Shown: one piece after another, positions 1-12,005 of the stretch | How the letters are laid out: the number at the start of each line of letters is the position of its first letter | Position numbering within the stretch: the stretch's first letter is position 1 | From: Auanema rhodensis | Lineage: Eukaryota > Nematoda > Chromadorea > Rhabditida > Rhabditidae | DNA: 64,000 nt | Direction of reading: 5' to 3' | Assembly: GCA_964057225.1 (NCBI GenBank) | Contig: OZ059894.1 | Coordinates: 9,434,131 to 9,498,130 of the forward strand | Program-made: the position numbers and the translations under genes | Notes under the pieces: generated by a model | The model's input: only the letters and a program-made list of their open reading frames with translations | Database searches by the model: none | What the model was told of the DNA's origin: nothing

Positions 1-1999
1 GCAAACAAAACTGAGGTTTTTACATACAGGTCTTGATAAATGGCAAGTTTCATCTTTTGCATCATATGGATATTTGTCTTCAGGCTCTAATCCACCCATG
101 TTAATAATTTCTCTGCAAAGAGCCCATGATGTTATCAATAGATTGGATTTAAGAAAAACTCACTTATAGGCATTACTTGGAAGACCGCCATTACATCCTT
201 GATCGACATGATCACAATCCACAAGTTGTTGTTCAGATAAGGATACTAATTTTCCTTTAGCCAAGAACCTACAAGTTGTCAAATGTACGCGAACTTATAA
301 CAAAGTGCCTATTGACGCGCAACTGGTCCACCCCCCCCCACTAGGGGAGAGATATGACAGCGTCGTTTGTGGGGGTATAGCTCAGGGGTAGAGCGATCGC
401 TTCGCATGCGATAGGTCTGGGGTTCAATTCCCCATACCTCCAACGCTCTTTTGTTTTTTATAAGATGGCACAATAAGGTTATCAATGGCTTTTTTTAATC
501 TTAAAACTGCTACGTACCACTGTCCTTCAACATTTCCAGTGGTTGAGAAGGCCCAACAACTTCCACAAGCTCCTATAAAAGAAGAAATTGAATTAAAAAA
601 AACTAATTTTTATGTTTAACCTTGATTTTTAACATCAGTAACTGCACCCTTATCTCTCCAATCGTAAAACTCTGGAATATCTCCTCTAGGAATATCCTTA
701 TCAGTCAGCAGTCTGTTTGGATAAACTGGTGTATCCCAATCGTATGGAAGATAAATCTGTGAAAGAAAGAGAAAATGAATGAGCAAATGGAAACCAAAAA
801 AATTACTCACTTTTTTAAATTCAAAGCTAGTCAAATCAGAGAATTTGGTGACTCCATAAACAGCAGTTCCTATTTCGCGGCTTTGCCATGTTTGAATGGC
901 TTTCAAATTACGTTTGAATATACGGAATCTTTTGAAAGCATCTTTCTTATTTTCATATTTTTTGTCGTGTCTGAAAAAAAAATTACATTACATAAGAAAT
1001 GAAAAAATCCCTTTGATAAAATCTCAACCGCGTCCTCTTTTTGAAAAAAATAAAATGACGCTATTTTAAAAATTCATTAGCATACACGGCACTGCGTCTA
1101 TGACTAGGAGGACTTGGTTGGCTGCCTGGATACCAACTAACTAACCTGTCGGCAAAGTCGAGGAAGCGATTCCAAGAAACGTAGTCCTTGCTCTTGATAT
1201 GATGGCTATCACGAAGTTGTTCCAAAACAAAGTTTGATGACTTCAAAACTGTCCTAAAGTTTGAAAAATGAGCCAAAGGATTGAAATGGATTTATTTACT
1301 TGGAATGCCTCTTGTTTCTAGAAAAGGGTTCTTCGCATCCGATAATGTGGACACCCTCAAAGTTTTCCCAACTACGATGAACAACTTCGGCAGTACACTT
1401 CTACAAAAAGTTTTTTAAATGACATTGTATGCTAGTCAGTGTTACCTTCAAGCGGTTTCCTTGATTGCATCCCTTAGTTGACAGACGACCATTCTTAAAA
1501 TAGTTTTGATGATTGTCAAGTTTCCGACAAATTCCACTACTCACCTGCTTTGTACAATCAGTTTTAGCCATAGTAAATTTAACAGTATACTTGATACCAT
1601 TACCCATATGTTGACGAACATCTTCTATAAATGGTTTTAATATATTTAAAGCTATTTTTTATTATAACATACCAACTTCTGATACACCCCATAAGAAGAG
1701 ATCATTCGACTGAGCATTAATTTGATTCGCAGCCTTTTCAGCTAAAATCTGAAAAAAGAAACAAATGAAGCTGGATTAAGAGCCTAAGAAGGAGAATATC
1801 CGTAGCATGATCCATGAAACTACAGAGTAAGCAGGAAATCCAATTTATCATCAACAAAGGAAACACAAACTCTTCTCTACTTTGAAAGAAAAGAAAATCT
1901 TACCTCATTTTCTTCATCATTAGTTTTATGTGTATTAGCTGAGCTAACAACCCCAATTGTTATAAATAGTAGAAAACTACACTGAATGAGCCGACGCAT
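1..1999 (-). CDS. tag-196: Cathepsin F-like cysteine protease with N-terminal cystatin-like domain (5' part; C-terminus beyond left edge)
   Basis: This is a papain-family lysosomal or secreted protease precursor. The exons I traced, in gene order, are 1999-1904, 1748-1673, 1624-1446, 1400-1300, 1253-1146, 970-811, 756-621 and 572-518, then two more exons reaching the window edge. The start [20 protein letters not shown] is a signal peptide. Next comes a cystatin-like domain ([15 protein letters not shown], then [10 protein letters not shown]), an arrangement typical of cathepsin F. The I29 propeptide follows, with an ERFNIN-like stretch ([14 protein letters not shown]). The mature enzyme shows [12 protein letters not shown] with the catalytic Cys and oxyanion Gln, then [10 protein letters not shown] and GCNGGLP. 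The catalytic His and Asn would lie left of position 1. The symbol is by homology to the C. elegans cathepsin F gene. An intron holds a tRNA gene on the other strand. Confidence 0.9.
371..442 (+). tRNA. tRNA-Ala (anticodon CGC)
   Basis: A complete cloverleaf can be folded. The acceptor GGGGGTA pairs with TACCTCC, the D stem GCTC pairs with GAGC, the anticodon stem ATCGC pairs with GCGAT around the loop TTCGCAT (anticodon CGC), and the T stem TGGGG pairs with CCCCA around TTCAATT. The discriminator is A at 442. The internal B box GGTTCAATTCC is canonical. No intron and no encoded CCA is seen. The gene sits inside an intron of the cathepsin F gene, antisense to it. Confidence 0.95.
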
Positions 2000-4900
2000 G
2001 ACTGTAAAGTTTTAATATAACTTCATCAATAACATCACATGCTAAGATAATTAGAGGGAATAACGAATGTAGAACGAATGAGCGGAATATGAATAGAACA
2101 CTCTACTCTGAACTACAACGCACGAAAATCGCAACATAACACATTCATGAGAAAGTCGAATGAAATAGAGAAAAAAAGAAATTTTCTCAACACATATTTA
2201 TGCGAGAGACCTTAGGCGGCCGACAATAAACGGCAAGAGGCCGAATCTGAGGCCGAGAGTCAGCTGATTGGCCAGAAAAGTAAGCCTAAGCTACGCCGCC
2301 TGGTGACGTGAGTCTGCTGTTGTGACGAACAAAGTAAGAGAGACACAAGAGACAAGCGAACGAAAATGGAACAAAATGGAATAGTTGGAAGGTATAAGAT
2401 GCAATACACGCTATACAAGGTGTATTGGCTAGCAAAATCTCCTTTTTCGTAATAGAAAAATGCTTTTGAATAGAAAATAGATTGCTGCTTGGGAAGGAAA
2501 TAGAAAAGGTGAGTGAATGAACAGCTAGCTGAATAAGTGTGCTGGTGATCATAATGATCAATACAAAGAGAATGAACGAACGATAAAAAGGGAAAAACTG
2601 AGTAAGCGATTGTTCTTAACGGACGTCAACGCAGACGACCTCGAGTAGAATAAATGAAAATTAACGTTATTGGAGATGAAAGATGAGAAGATTAGATGGA
2701 GCTAGACGATCAAAGGAGCACCAGACCAACTGTCTCTGTCATCTGACAAATGAGTTGTAGATCAAAAGTAATGATTATAAAATAAAGAAATAGATATGTG
2801 ATTGTGGTTAGCTAGTTCTTCATGCTCTTAGTAAAATTAATATTTGATGGAGACAATGTGTATTGCTTTATTCGTAATTCAATGACGGAGATGGATGACT
2901 ACATCATGACTAAGCAAAACATAAAACAGCGACTTTTGGATATAAAAGACAAAGCTGGATTGATAATTATCGAATTGGAAAGAATTTCTAATGTGCTGCA
3001 CATGGCTAAATGATTTAGAACATGAGAAAAGCAAATCAAAAGAATTGTATTAGGATTGGCTCAAACCTTTATCGCGGCTGACATATAATCCCGAGACTCG
3101 GGAGTAGAAAGAATATCCTATTGCAATTATAACTGCCAACCAAATATGGCAAAAATAATAGCTCGAACATCAGTTACATGTATCTCCATGTACGTGTACA
3201 TGTACCTTCTGAGATTTGATGAAAAATTGATAACACAGCAGAAATTGAATAAAGAAGCCTGAGTAGGCATGCGACAACACTACTACTAGAGCAAGAGAGG
3301 GAGCGAGAGGATTTACTAGGAGATAGTGTGAAGAATGTGTCTTGAGACAATCGGATTAGAAAAACAAATAGCTTTTCGAAACTGGATATAACCAAACGTA
3401 GAAAAAATGAAACAGATAATATATATTCCTTGTGTAAATCCCAGAAAAACGACATTATAAGATGAGCAGTTTACAGTAAACTGAATATAATGAGGAGAAA
3501 TCTTCATTACAGATGTGAATTGCTATTGGAAACAAGAGGAGGATAATCATTGGAGAAAATGTATGTCATCAGCATAATAAACATACAGATACTCCATATA
3601 TGAGCAGCAGATGGTATAAAAACGTAAAATGGGCAGTTATTGATTGTTAACACACTGTCTTGTGTTTTGCTCTAGTTGTCTAGGTAGAACGAAAGAGTAA
3701 GTGAAGGAGTGAGAGAGAGATAGAAACAAGTAGAGCAAGAGAAACAGTATATTTGGAAATATTATGAAATTAGAAGAGATATATTATCGTCTAGTGAATA
3801 AATGTATCTTGCCAATTTGAAATACAGTCGATATGGCGTTTGAGGAACGTCTCTCTGAGATGTATCTGTCACAATCCACCACAAAAAGCATTTTGTTGTC
3901 TAAGACTAAAAGATAACTAAAACATGAGCTCCCATTCCAAATGAGGATTATATGTTTCCAGAAAGAAAATTTTTCAACCATGTGTGAAGCAACGCTTCCG
4001 TGTCCTGTCTTTAGAAATTACATCATCCCAAGGGGGTCATTTTTAAGAATAAATGCGATATGTGGCTACATTAAGCTGCAAATTTGGGAAGCAGATTCGA
4101 GAAAGCTTTGATCTTATTCTGCTTAAATTTAGAAATAAGCTTATTCACCCATATACATATGAATAGTTGAAGTTATTCAAATCATTGATTAAATTTGATT
4201 GTCATATTACGTTCATGCGCACTGTAAACCCTTAAACCTAAACTTGAAATGGAACAATCCTTGAAACAGAAATGGAACAATCCTTAACAAATAAAAAGAA
4301 CAAATTCTTCATGTACTAATGATATTATGAGCTCTACTGCTGATGGCTTGGCCTATGGTGTAAATAATCGAAATATATAAGGTTCAATTCACACTCCTAT
4401 TTGCATTCTTCGTATAGTCTTTTTCATTAAGAATCATATCAATCGATATTATGATTGACTATCATATTCGATTGGGAAATATTGTGTTTCATTTGTTTGG
4501 TTTAATCAATTTACAACAATATATCTATCATAGTTCTATAATTTTGTTTGATTAAAGAAAAAAACAATGGAAGGTACACCTAAAGAACTCTTTTATCTTA
4601 TTTTTCTTAAACGAAGAAGATGACAACTGCTAAATGCTATTATCATCAGTATTAGAAACGACTATTGACCAGTTTGTTGTTATCACATAGACGGAGATAA
4701 ATCTAAGACATATCAATGAATAAGTACTAAGTACCGGCCAGTACTATTCAGTTATTTGGAAAAAATAAAAAACAAAAAAGAATTACAAACTGTTTAATCA
4801 GAAGCGTACCTGATACAGACATTCTTAGACAGCATAAGATGAAGATTAGGCATTAGTACTAACGCAAAGTTTACGTGAAATATTCTCACGTGTTAATTAT

Positions 4901-5403
4901 GAATGTTAAGTAAAAATTCTAATTACTATTAGCTTTGATAATGAACATAAAAAACTTATTTAAAAATTCAAATAATAATAATAATAAGCGTAATTAAAGT
5001 TGTAAATGAATAAAATATAGAGCATTATGCTCATATAAGTTTTAACTGAATGAAAAACGAAAAACTTGAAAATATAGTGTGAGGAGCTGATCAAGACTGG
5101 CCAACTATATGCGATTTATCGTTTGGCCCGTCAAGTGTGTACTTCCACTCATCTCAAAATAAACAGAAAACTTTACTGGAAAGACGATTGCTTTTTTTAA
5201 AAAATCATGATTTTACAAGCTGATTTCAACAAATATTTCAAATAAAAACTTAAAATTTGCAGTTATATGATGTTTTATTTAAATTGTCAATTGATGATAT
5301 ATAGTATTAAACACATATCAGAGTCATGATAGAGATAAATGAGAAAATTCTTCTCAATTCTTAACTTTTAAAATTTTATTTCGCAAATATGCAAACTATA
5401 GCC
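2000..5403. other. Intergenic region, no convincing gene
   Basis: About 3.4 kb between the divergent start of the cathepsin F gene and the end of the Cys-rich gene. The small open frames here (for example around 2822-3013) have no recognisable motif or signal peptide and no splice context. An ACGTGAA/CACGTG motif pair lies at 4871-4891. A stretch around 4340-4400 has weak tRNA A-box and B-box likeness but does not fold. Confidence 0.6.
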
Positions 5404-6889
5404 TTAGGCCCAATCCACAAACTTTTTACAGTTCGTCAAAAACTGTGAGCAGCGAATAACATTGAAGGTGTCACGAGGGTTTGGAAATGGATTGCACACC
5501 TGGAAATAACTTGTTGTGATGCTCTCTGTTTACGGGTGTTAGCTTGCAGAATATGTAAAAGATCGGAAGCATTGTCTTACCTTTCTAGCCTCGTCTACTA
5601 TATCTTCACATCGCTTCAAGGAAGATTTGGGTACTGTTGTCGTAGTCTCAGAAACTGTACTACTTGCAGGCTGAGCTGGAGTTAACTCAGGCAGACAGAA
5701 TTGCTCAAAAGCATAGCAAAATTGAGTATATCCCTCGTTGATATGTTCAGCCGTGCAATATTTTGGATATTTGCTGTAGTATCTGAAAACATAATTGATA
5801 TTAATAGGAAAAATCAATAATCTTCTGATTTTTCAAAATAAATCTTTAAAAGAACTGTTAATTGCGACCTTTGACAATAAGAAATCACGGGAATAACTCC
5901 GGGTGTAGCGGAACAGGCGCTAGGATAAGTCTGACAGAAAGGAATCTGGAACAGAAAAAATGATCGGGTTTTCCTTCTATTTCTGGAAGATTCGAACGTT
6001 TTTTGGTGCTTGGCTTCTAAGAAAATTTCGTTCGTAATACGTATATAAGTGTAAATGATTTATCGATAGAAATGTGAAAAACCTCAGTTTTCAGTACAGA
6101 TTCCCCATGACAATTTCGAACAAACCGTTCCCTTTCTATGACACAATATTCACTGACAAACACTAAAACTGAACTCTGAAAAATATTTTTGGTTCATAAC
6201 TCGATTTAACAGTTGAAGCGAATGTTTTTAATCAAAACCGAACCTTGTCTTCAACCGTTGGATGACTTGAATTACTGCTTTCAGGCCCTTCTTTCTTCGT
6301 AACTTCTTCCTTGTTATGTTCAGTTTCCTGACTAGCAACAGATGGCTACAATGCAAAATTCTATAAAGGAAACTATGAAAACGAGGCTAAACCTCGTCCA
6401 CTTTAGAATGAGATGGTTTCGGTAGGCGAATCAAGTTCCCTCTAGTTTCAGTTGTTGCTTCTTCCGAGGCAGTAGTATCGACCGTTTTTGGAATCGTATG
6501 TTCAGATGGTTCGATCAACTCGGAATTCTCCAGATCTTCTTCAGACTGGGAAAGTAATTTTTCTACAGAATATCTTGCTTTCAGCTGTTTCCCACTAAAA
6601 ATCAAATCTGACTACCTTTTTGTTCGGTACTTTTAGGTACGGGCGTCAGCTGTGGGGGTGTCACCAGTGCAACATGTTTGATGTCCTTAGCCGGCACTGG
6701 TGGAGGAACAACCTTGAAATCTTCACAAAAATCCAAAGTAGGCCTACGAGCACAGGCTCTCTAAAAGTTGATGATCACTAGATCAAGGAAAAACCAAACC
6801 TGAATCAGAATAGAACGGAAACGATCCTGGCCCGAAATACCTTGAAAAGCTATACATAGCAAAAATGCAGCAGCAAGGAGACAATGCAT
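5404..6889 (-). CDS. Secreted Cys-rich protein with repeated C-x2-[FY]-x3-C units, unknown function
   Basis: The start at 6889 (MHCLLAAAFLLCIAFQGISG) gives a clean signal peptide, which is why I chose it over an in-frame upstream Met. Exon 1 is 6889-6800. Further exons lie at about 6757-6610, 6605-6390, 6350-6240, 6177-6085, 5948-5865, 5782-5585 and 5500-5404 (stop TAA). After a low-complexity Ser/Thr/Glu/Pro region come short aromatic-cysteine units: FCQTYPSAC, YCQRYYSKYPKYC, FCYAFEQFC and RCSQFLTNC. Single cysteines occur in DFCEDF, EYCVIER and RNCHG. It is probably an extracellular protein stabilised by disulfides. I do not recognise the family, and some middle exon borders are uncertain. 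Confidence 0.7.
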
Positions 6890-7518
6890 CACACGTCTCC
6901 TTCCTTCACACTTGATGATAGAAGAACAATCAATGATCTCATCCCTATCATCCTGTTCTGATGTCGAGAAAGAGGCGAGAAAGAAGAGAGAAAGAGACAA
7001 AACACCCCCCCCCCCCACCCCAAATAAGGCCTTCAATGTGCAGGGCGTCTTTATTAGTTAAAAGTAAAATGTACAAAATGCTTAATAGCATGCAAGAGCT
7101 GACTAATAATCACAAAATTACCACAAATATACACGATACAATGAAAGAAATCAAGGATATACACACTAATGCACATTATCTAAGACTAAAGTTGAAAGGC
7201 TGTGAACTTGGCAAATCAGCGGCGCTTTAAACCGTTAAATTTAAAAGTGATTAGGACCAACTGGTTAAGAACATAATACAATAAAGGGAAATCAAAGACA
7301 TGACCAGTAGTTAAAAAATGATTCGAAGTCATATGCTATAAAATATGTTCACCACAAATGACGAATTCGAGAACATCCCTGAGAACGCAACTAGAACCTA
7401 ACTCGTGGAGTGACTAAGTGGTGGGAATTCTCCAGCATCATCCGTAGCCAAAGGGTTTCCATCGTGGATGTTATTTTGGCCTGCAAAACAAGATGTTAAC
7501 AAGTGATATATCTTCATA

Positions 7519-9135
7519 TTAGTGCGTGCCTGGCCCTGTGTCAGCCCTAGATCCAATACGTTGTTGCTTGACTAGATTACATTCGCCACCATCAGACTCT
7601 ACCTTATAGCAATACAAGAAACCATCAGTTGTAGCAACCAAAAGATAGGTTTGCCCGTTGATACTGCAAAAAAAAACGTTTGGCCTGGAGATTTTGTAAG
7701 TTGTAATCTGTCTTACGTTGGCATCGCAGCTATATTTTTCTTATCATCACTACCCGGCAATCGAGCAGTTGCGAAACTTCTTTCAACGGTTATCAACTCG
7801 TTCACCTGAAGTAAAAAATACTTACAGAAAAACTAAAACCAAATGTGAAATACCTGGGTAGGTAAGTAACTAGAAGCGGCCTGAGTAAGATATCCAAACC
7901 AGCTATTGTCGTTTACTGGTTCCCTAGAGAGTGGGATCATACAAAATGATAAACTTCATATAAAAAATACCTTTCAGCTTCTTGCTGTTTCTCAAGTTTG
8001 AACACATGAACAGTTTCAGTATTACTTGTGGAACAAAGATACGAAGAATCCGAAGAAAACGCCAACGAATGAATAGTAACACATCTAATGATAAAAGTAC
8101 AAAAATCAAAAAATAACTGTATAAAACCTTGACATTCCTCTCCTAAATTCAAACAGTTTAGTGCACTGTGGTACAGAAAACACACGTATAACCGTGCCCT
8201 TAGTGCTAGCAGTGGCCAAGAGAGTGCCTGAAGTGAAGAAACATGAAACTTATTCGGTAACCCTAATGTAATACCTTCTGCGTTAAATTTAATCGCAGCT
8301 AATGGAGCATCATGAGCTGCAAAGCTATTAATAGCTTGAAGATGCTGAGCATCAAATATATTAACCTGGAATAACAAAAGGAATGAAGTTCTATGGAATA
8401 TTGATTACTTACATTTCCCGAATCAACCTCGCCTGGGTAAGCTAAAAGAGCATTGTTACCAGCAGATAAATCCACAAGACCGAATCTATTGAATGGAGTA
8501 TCCACAATTGAATGAAGCAGCTAAATCAAGCGATCAGTTCAAAAACTTGTCAAAACTAATTACCTTCATCTCTTTCAAATTGTATATACTAATAAGATCC
8601 TCAAAACAAGCAACAACCCTCTAAAAATTAAAATTATACAAGTTTATCGAAAGCATTTCTCTAACCTCCCTATTTAATTTGACATTAAGAATTGGTTTAT
8701 TGAATTTTAAATCGACAATGATTTGTTTAGTAGCGGTATGGTACACGTGTAGAACACGTCGATCCTTCTGAAACAGTTAAAAAAATGAAAATGAAAAGAA
8801 ACTAAATAAAATACTTGGGACACAACAACAATTAGTGAGGATTGAAACAATCGTTCAACGATAACTGCTTCTCTAAGACCTGAAAACACAAAAATGATAA
8901 TCAATGATTACAAAACAGGTAAATAAGATAACTCACAAGATGACATATCGCGATTAAGAGGAGATCCGAAGTTATTTTCCAAAACATCGGAGACGGTATA
9001 TAAGTTATAACCATCGACATGACCAACAGCAAGAGACCTATAGCATAAATTAAAGATTTATATGAAAATTTTATAAACATACTTAGCGTCCTGGTTAAAG
9101 CTGACAGTCAATAGATGGTCTACCTCCTCGTCCAT
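7519..9135 (-). CDS. atg-18: WIPI-family PROPPIN beta-propeller (Atg18/WIPI1-2 type)
   Basis: This is an autophagy protein that binds PI3P and PI(3,5)P2 on the isolation membrane. The start codon at 9135 gives [20 protein letters not shown]. Traced exon content includes [39 protein letters not shown] and [15 protein letters not shown]. The exon 8227-8128 carries [11 protein letters not shown] and [11 protein letters not shown], so the lipid-binding FRRG loop is intact. [11 protein letters not shown] follows. The last exon ends at [11 protein letters not shown], with its stop at 7521-7519. The [11 protein letters not shown] stretch after FRRG fits WIPI1/2 (ATG-18) better than WIPI3/4 (EPG-6). 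About eleven short introns, mostly 45-60 nt. The gene is divergent from the cystatin gene that begins at 9530; the roughly 395 bp between the two starts probably holds both promoters. Confidence 0.93.
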
Positions 9136-9529
9136 GTCTTTTAATCTAAATGAGGATTTGGTATGCAGCAACAAATAACGTTATAACGACAGAAGGTCAA
9201 ACAGTACAAAGAAAAACATAGTAAGGACAACATCGCTCGAAATCAGCTGATTTGGGCGTGGCTTGTATGCAAGTAGTGCATGGTTTCACATTATAAAGCA
9301 AACAAATAGCATTTGACTTGGTTTTAGATAATAATTTTCTGTTTCCAAACTTATCACAAAATATTTTCATGCGATTATAATGATTTCCACCTATTTCTTG
9401 AGATTTACCCAAATTGTTGTTCAAATATATTAACTTAAACATGCTATTTACGTCAATAATTGTTGTTTAGCCATTAGTCATACGGGGCGTGTTTTGTTCA
9501 TAGCAAGAATCAATAACTGCCAACTAAAT

Positions 9530-10882
9530 ATGCGCTCAGTTGTGATTGTCACTCTCTGTTGTTTGGTATATACTGTCATGTCTGGAATGGTTGGTGGTTG
9601 GACTTCCCAGAATGCTTCTGATGCCGAATTCATGGTGAGATTAAATATTCATTTTTAACTGTCATGCCTATTATCCAGTTCTCTTATCTATTTATCAGTA
9701 TTTTTTTAGGATAAAGCTTGGAAAGCTGCCAAGGGTGTAAATGATGATGCTTCCAATTCTGGACCTTATCACATGATGCCAATCAAAGTGAGTTAGCTTG
9801 ATTTTCACATTACATTATAGCCACATGACGCTGCTGAAGGGTGTAGTAGAGGAAACATATTTATTGATTGAAAGCATGAGTTCTGTGTATCGTAGTAAGA
9901 GAGAAAATGTAGAAGTAAATAAGTAAGACTAAAAACAATCGATAATGGTGATGAGATCATAGGAATTGCTTGAGTTGAATATTTGGAATCTTATTGGTTA
10001 GTGTCATCTGATCAACGAGAGAAGAGTGTGAATCTCCAGATGGCATCATGATGCTGTTCGCCAATTTAGAGTTTTGTGTCACTGGGGGGACAACTGTAGT
10101 AGCAGTAATATCGTGATTCTTGATGATCAGGATGATAGTAGCTCCACCCAACATACCAGCCCATAGTACCCAGAAAAGCACAATTGCTCCATACCTGAAT
10201 TGAGGGTAAAAATGTGATTAAATCTTCTGAATCTACTCACCTAATTATAAATCCTGTTCCTTTGCTACGAATTTCTGTTAGCTCAGTCTGGGAATATCCA
10301 ACGTTGAAAGGAATGTTCTCTTTAGAATCCATAAATTGCTGCCTAAGGGTAAAGAAGATGAAACTAAAAAGAAATAGAAAGCGTCTTCTTTAAATATTTC
10401 TTGATAAGACGGACTAATTTCTCCGTTTTAATCAGACCAATGTTCATACAGTTCACTTTTGCTCCGAAATTCGATATTTACTGAAAAAAGTCAAATATCA
10501 TTATTTACTGAAGATCAAATAAATTCTTAAAACTTTGCCTTTGCAGGTTCTTTCCGCTAAGTCTCAAGTTGTTGCTGGAACTCAATATGAATTTGAAATT
10601 CTATTCGGAGAATCTACTTGTAAGAAGGGAGTAAGTGGTAATGCACTTGGAATTATATAAAATCATCGTTTAAGGAAATGCAAGCCACTGAACTGTCTTC
10701 TGCAAACTGTCAGTTGAAGGATCAACCAGCTCGCCATGTAACTTATGAAATAATAGTTTTCTGTTTTACCGTTTTATACCTTTCAGATCTATAATGTTAT
10801 TCTGTGGGAAAAGCCATGGGAAAACTTCCAACAATTCACTGTAAAGAAGGTCCGTAATGTTGAGCCAGCTGAACAGTTCTAA
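9530..10882 (+). CDS. Secreted type-2 cystatin, copy 1
   Basis: A cysteine protease inhibitor of 141 aa in five exons: 9530-9634, 9710-9787, 10547-10630, 10675-10737 and 10787-10882. It has a signal peptide ([20 protein letters not shown]), the N-terminal glycine pair GGW, the first hairpin QVVAG and the second hairpin PW (WEKPWENF). All three papain-contact elements are therefore present, and four cysteines follow the usual type-2 layout only loosely. The long second intron (9788-10546) contains a separate small gene on the opposite strand. A likely poly(A) signal AATAAA lies at about 11026. Nematode secreted cystatins act on host or endogenous cathepsins; the role here is inferred from the family. 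Confidence 0.92.
9957..10332 (-). CDS. Nested SLC3A (4F2hc) N-terminus-like single-pass membrane peptide, copy 1
   Basis: Two exons, 10332-10241 and 10194-9957, join at an AG/GT-consistent phase-2 intron to give a 109 aa protein. The middle part ([13 protein letters not shown], then [20 protein letters not shown]) matches the cytoplasmic TKEEL-type helix and transmembrane segment of SLC3A2/4F2 heavy chain. The chain then departs from the family. It ends in about 50 residues of Ser/Thr/Asn-rich sequence, with no trace of the alpha-amylase-like ectodomain that defines real heavy chains. It lies wholly in intron 2 of cystatin copy 1, antisense. An acceptor-like CTTAG lies shortly before the ATG, so a further 5' exon or a trans-splice site is possible. 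A near-identical copy lies at 13883-14258. Confidence 0.72.
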
Positions 10883-11487
10883 CTGCTCAATAATCCGTAG
10901 ATTCAACAACAATATTGAATTTCTCATTTGATATTTGTTTTTGTCGTTGATAAACCACGTCTAGAAATGTTGTAAATGTGTGTAAATCTCTTCTTCCATA
11001 TATAAAATTCCCATTTTATGTAACCGAATAAACATTTTGTATATATTTTTTGTATTGTTGTAGACTTTAAACGATGGACAGGTTTTGCTATAACCTATTC
11101 AAGTTTGATACAAACTTTAAATATCATGAATATGGAAAGCCAACCTATTTTTGAGTGAAATAATTATATTTAAACACATTTCGAACGAGAAAAAGTTTAT
11201 GTATGCTATATGTTCAATATTTTATTGAAAAATTGTATTTGTTTACTCATTTTTTGTAATAATAGTAAGATTGATATGGTTTGATTTGAAGAGAAAGTAG
11301 AAATTAGAAAGAGAAAAGTAAAATTAAAGTTTTGATGATTATAGATTCTTATCAAAAAAAGTTATTCTTTGTAAATAAACAAAGATTATTTGGAGATCAA
11401 AATCCTCTATATTAGTGAGAAATGTCATTGAGATTTTCAGTCTGTGCCGATTCACTGCGTTGAATCTTCACTTCTTCTCTATCGAAA

Positions 11488-12005
11488 ATGAAATTATTCA
11501 TCTTTGCCCTCATGGTTGCTGCCGTTGCTGGAAGTTTAGTTGGTGGATGGACTGAACAAGACGCTTCTGATTCCAAGTACCTTGACATGGCTTGGGGAGC
11601 TAGTGGTGAGATCAATAAGGAACACAGCGGAGGAGATAAAGCTCTTGTTCCCAGAAAGGTATCACACTCCCAGTTGACCTAATAGATTTATTGTTTTTAT
11701 TGTTCAGATCATTACCGCCAGATCTCAAGTTGTAGCCGGAGTTAACTATGAAGTTGAGGTTGAAATGGCTGAATCCGACTGTTCGAAGGTAATATTTGTC
11801 AATATAATTCTTCATAAAAAAGAATAATCTTCCAGAATGACGTGCCCACTGCTGACAAGTGCCATCCAGAAGATAACTCTGAAGGATACGTAAGATCTTT
11901 TCAGAAGATGAAACCTCTTATTTCTCATTTCAGGTGTACACGTTCCGTAAATTCGAACAACCCTGGACTAATACTGAGGAATTTTCCGTCGTTAAGAAAC
12001 CATAA
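11488..12005 (+). CDS. Secreted type-2 cystatin, copy 2 (canonical, compact)
   Basis: Four exons (11488-11658, 11708-11788, 11836-11889, 11934-12005) give 125 aa. The signal peptide MKLFIFALMVAAVAG is followed by GGW, then QVVAG (ARSQVVAGVNYE), and PW (FEQPWTN). All three inhibitory elements are intact, and two cysteines flank the domain's second half. Introns are short and no nested gene is present, unlike its two neighbours. A poly(A)-like AATAAA lies at about 12046. It is the most compact member of the array and shares the KxxITARSQVVAG exon border with copy 1. Confidence 0.93.

Noticed and set aside
2822-3013. 63-codon open frame
   Set aside because: No signal peptide, motif or splice context; probably chance.
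4340-4400. tRNA-like A box and B box
   Set aside because: TGGCCTATGGTG and GGTTCAATTC are spaced plausibly but no acceptor or anticodon stem can be folded.
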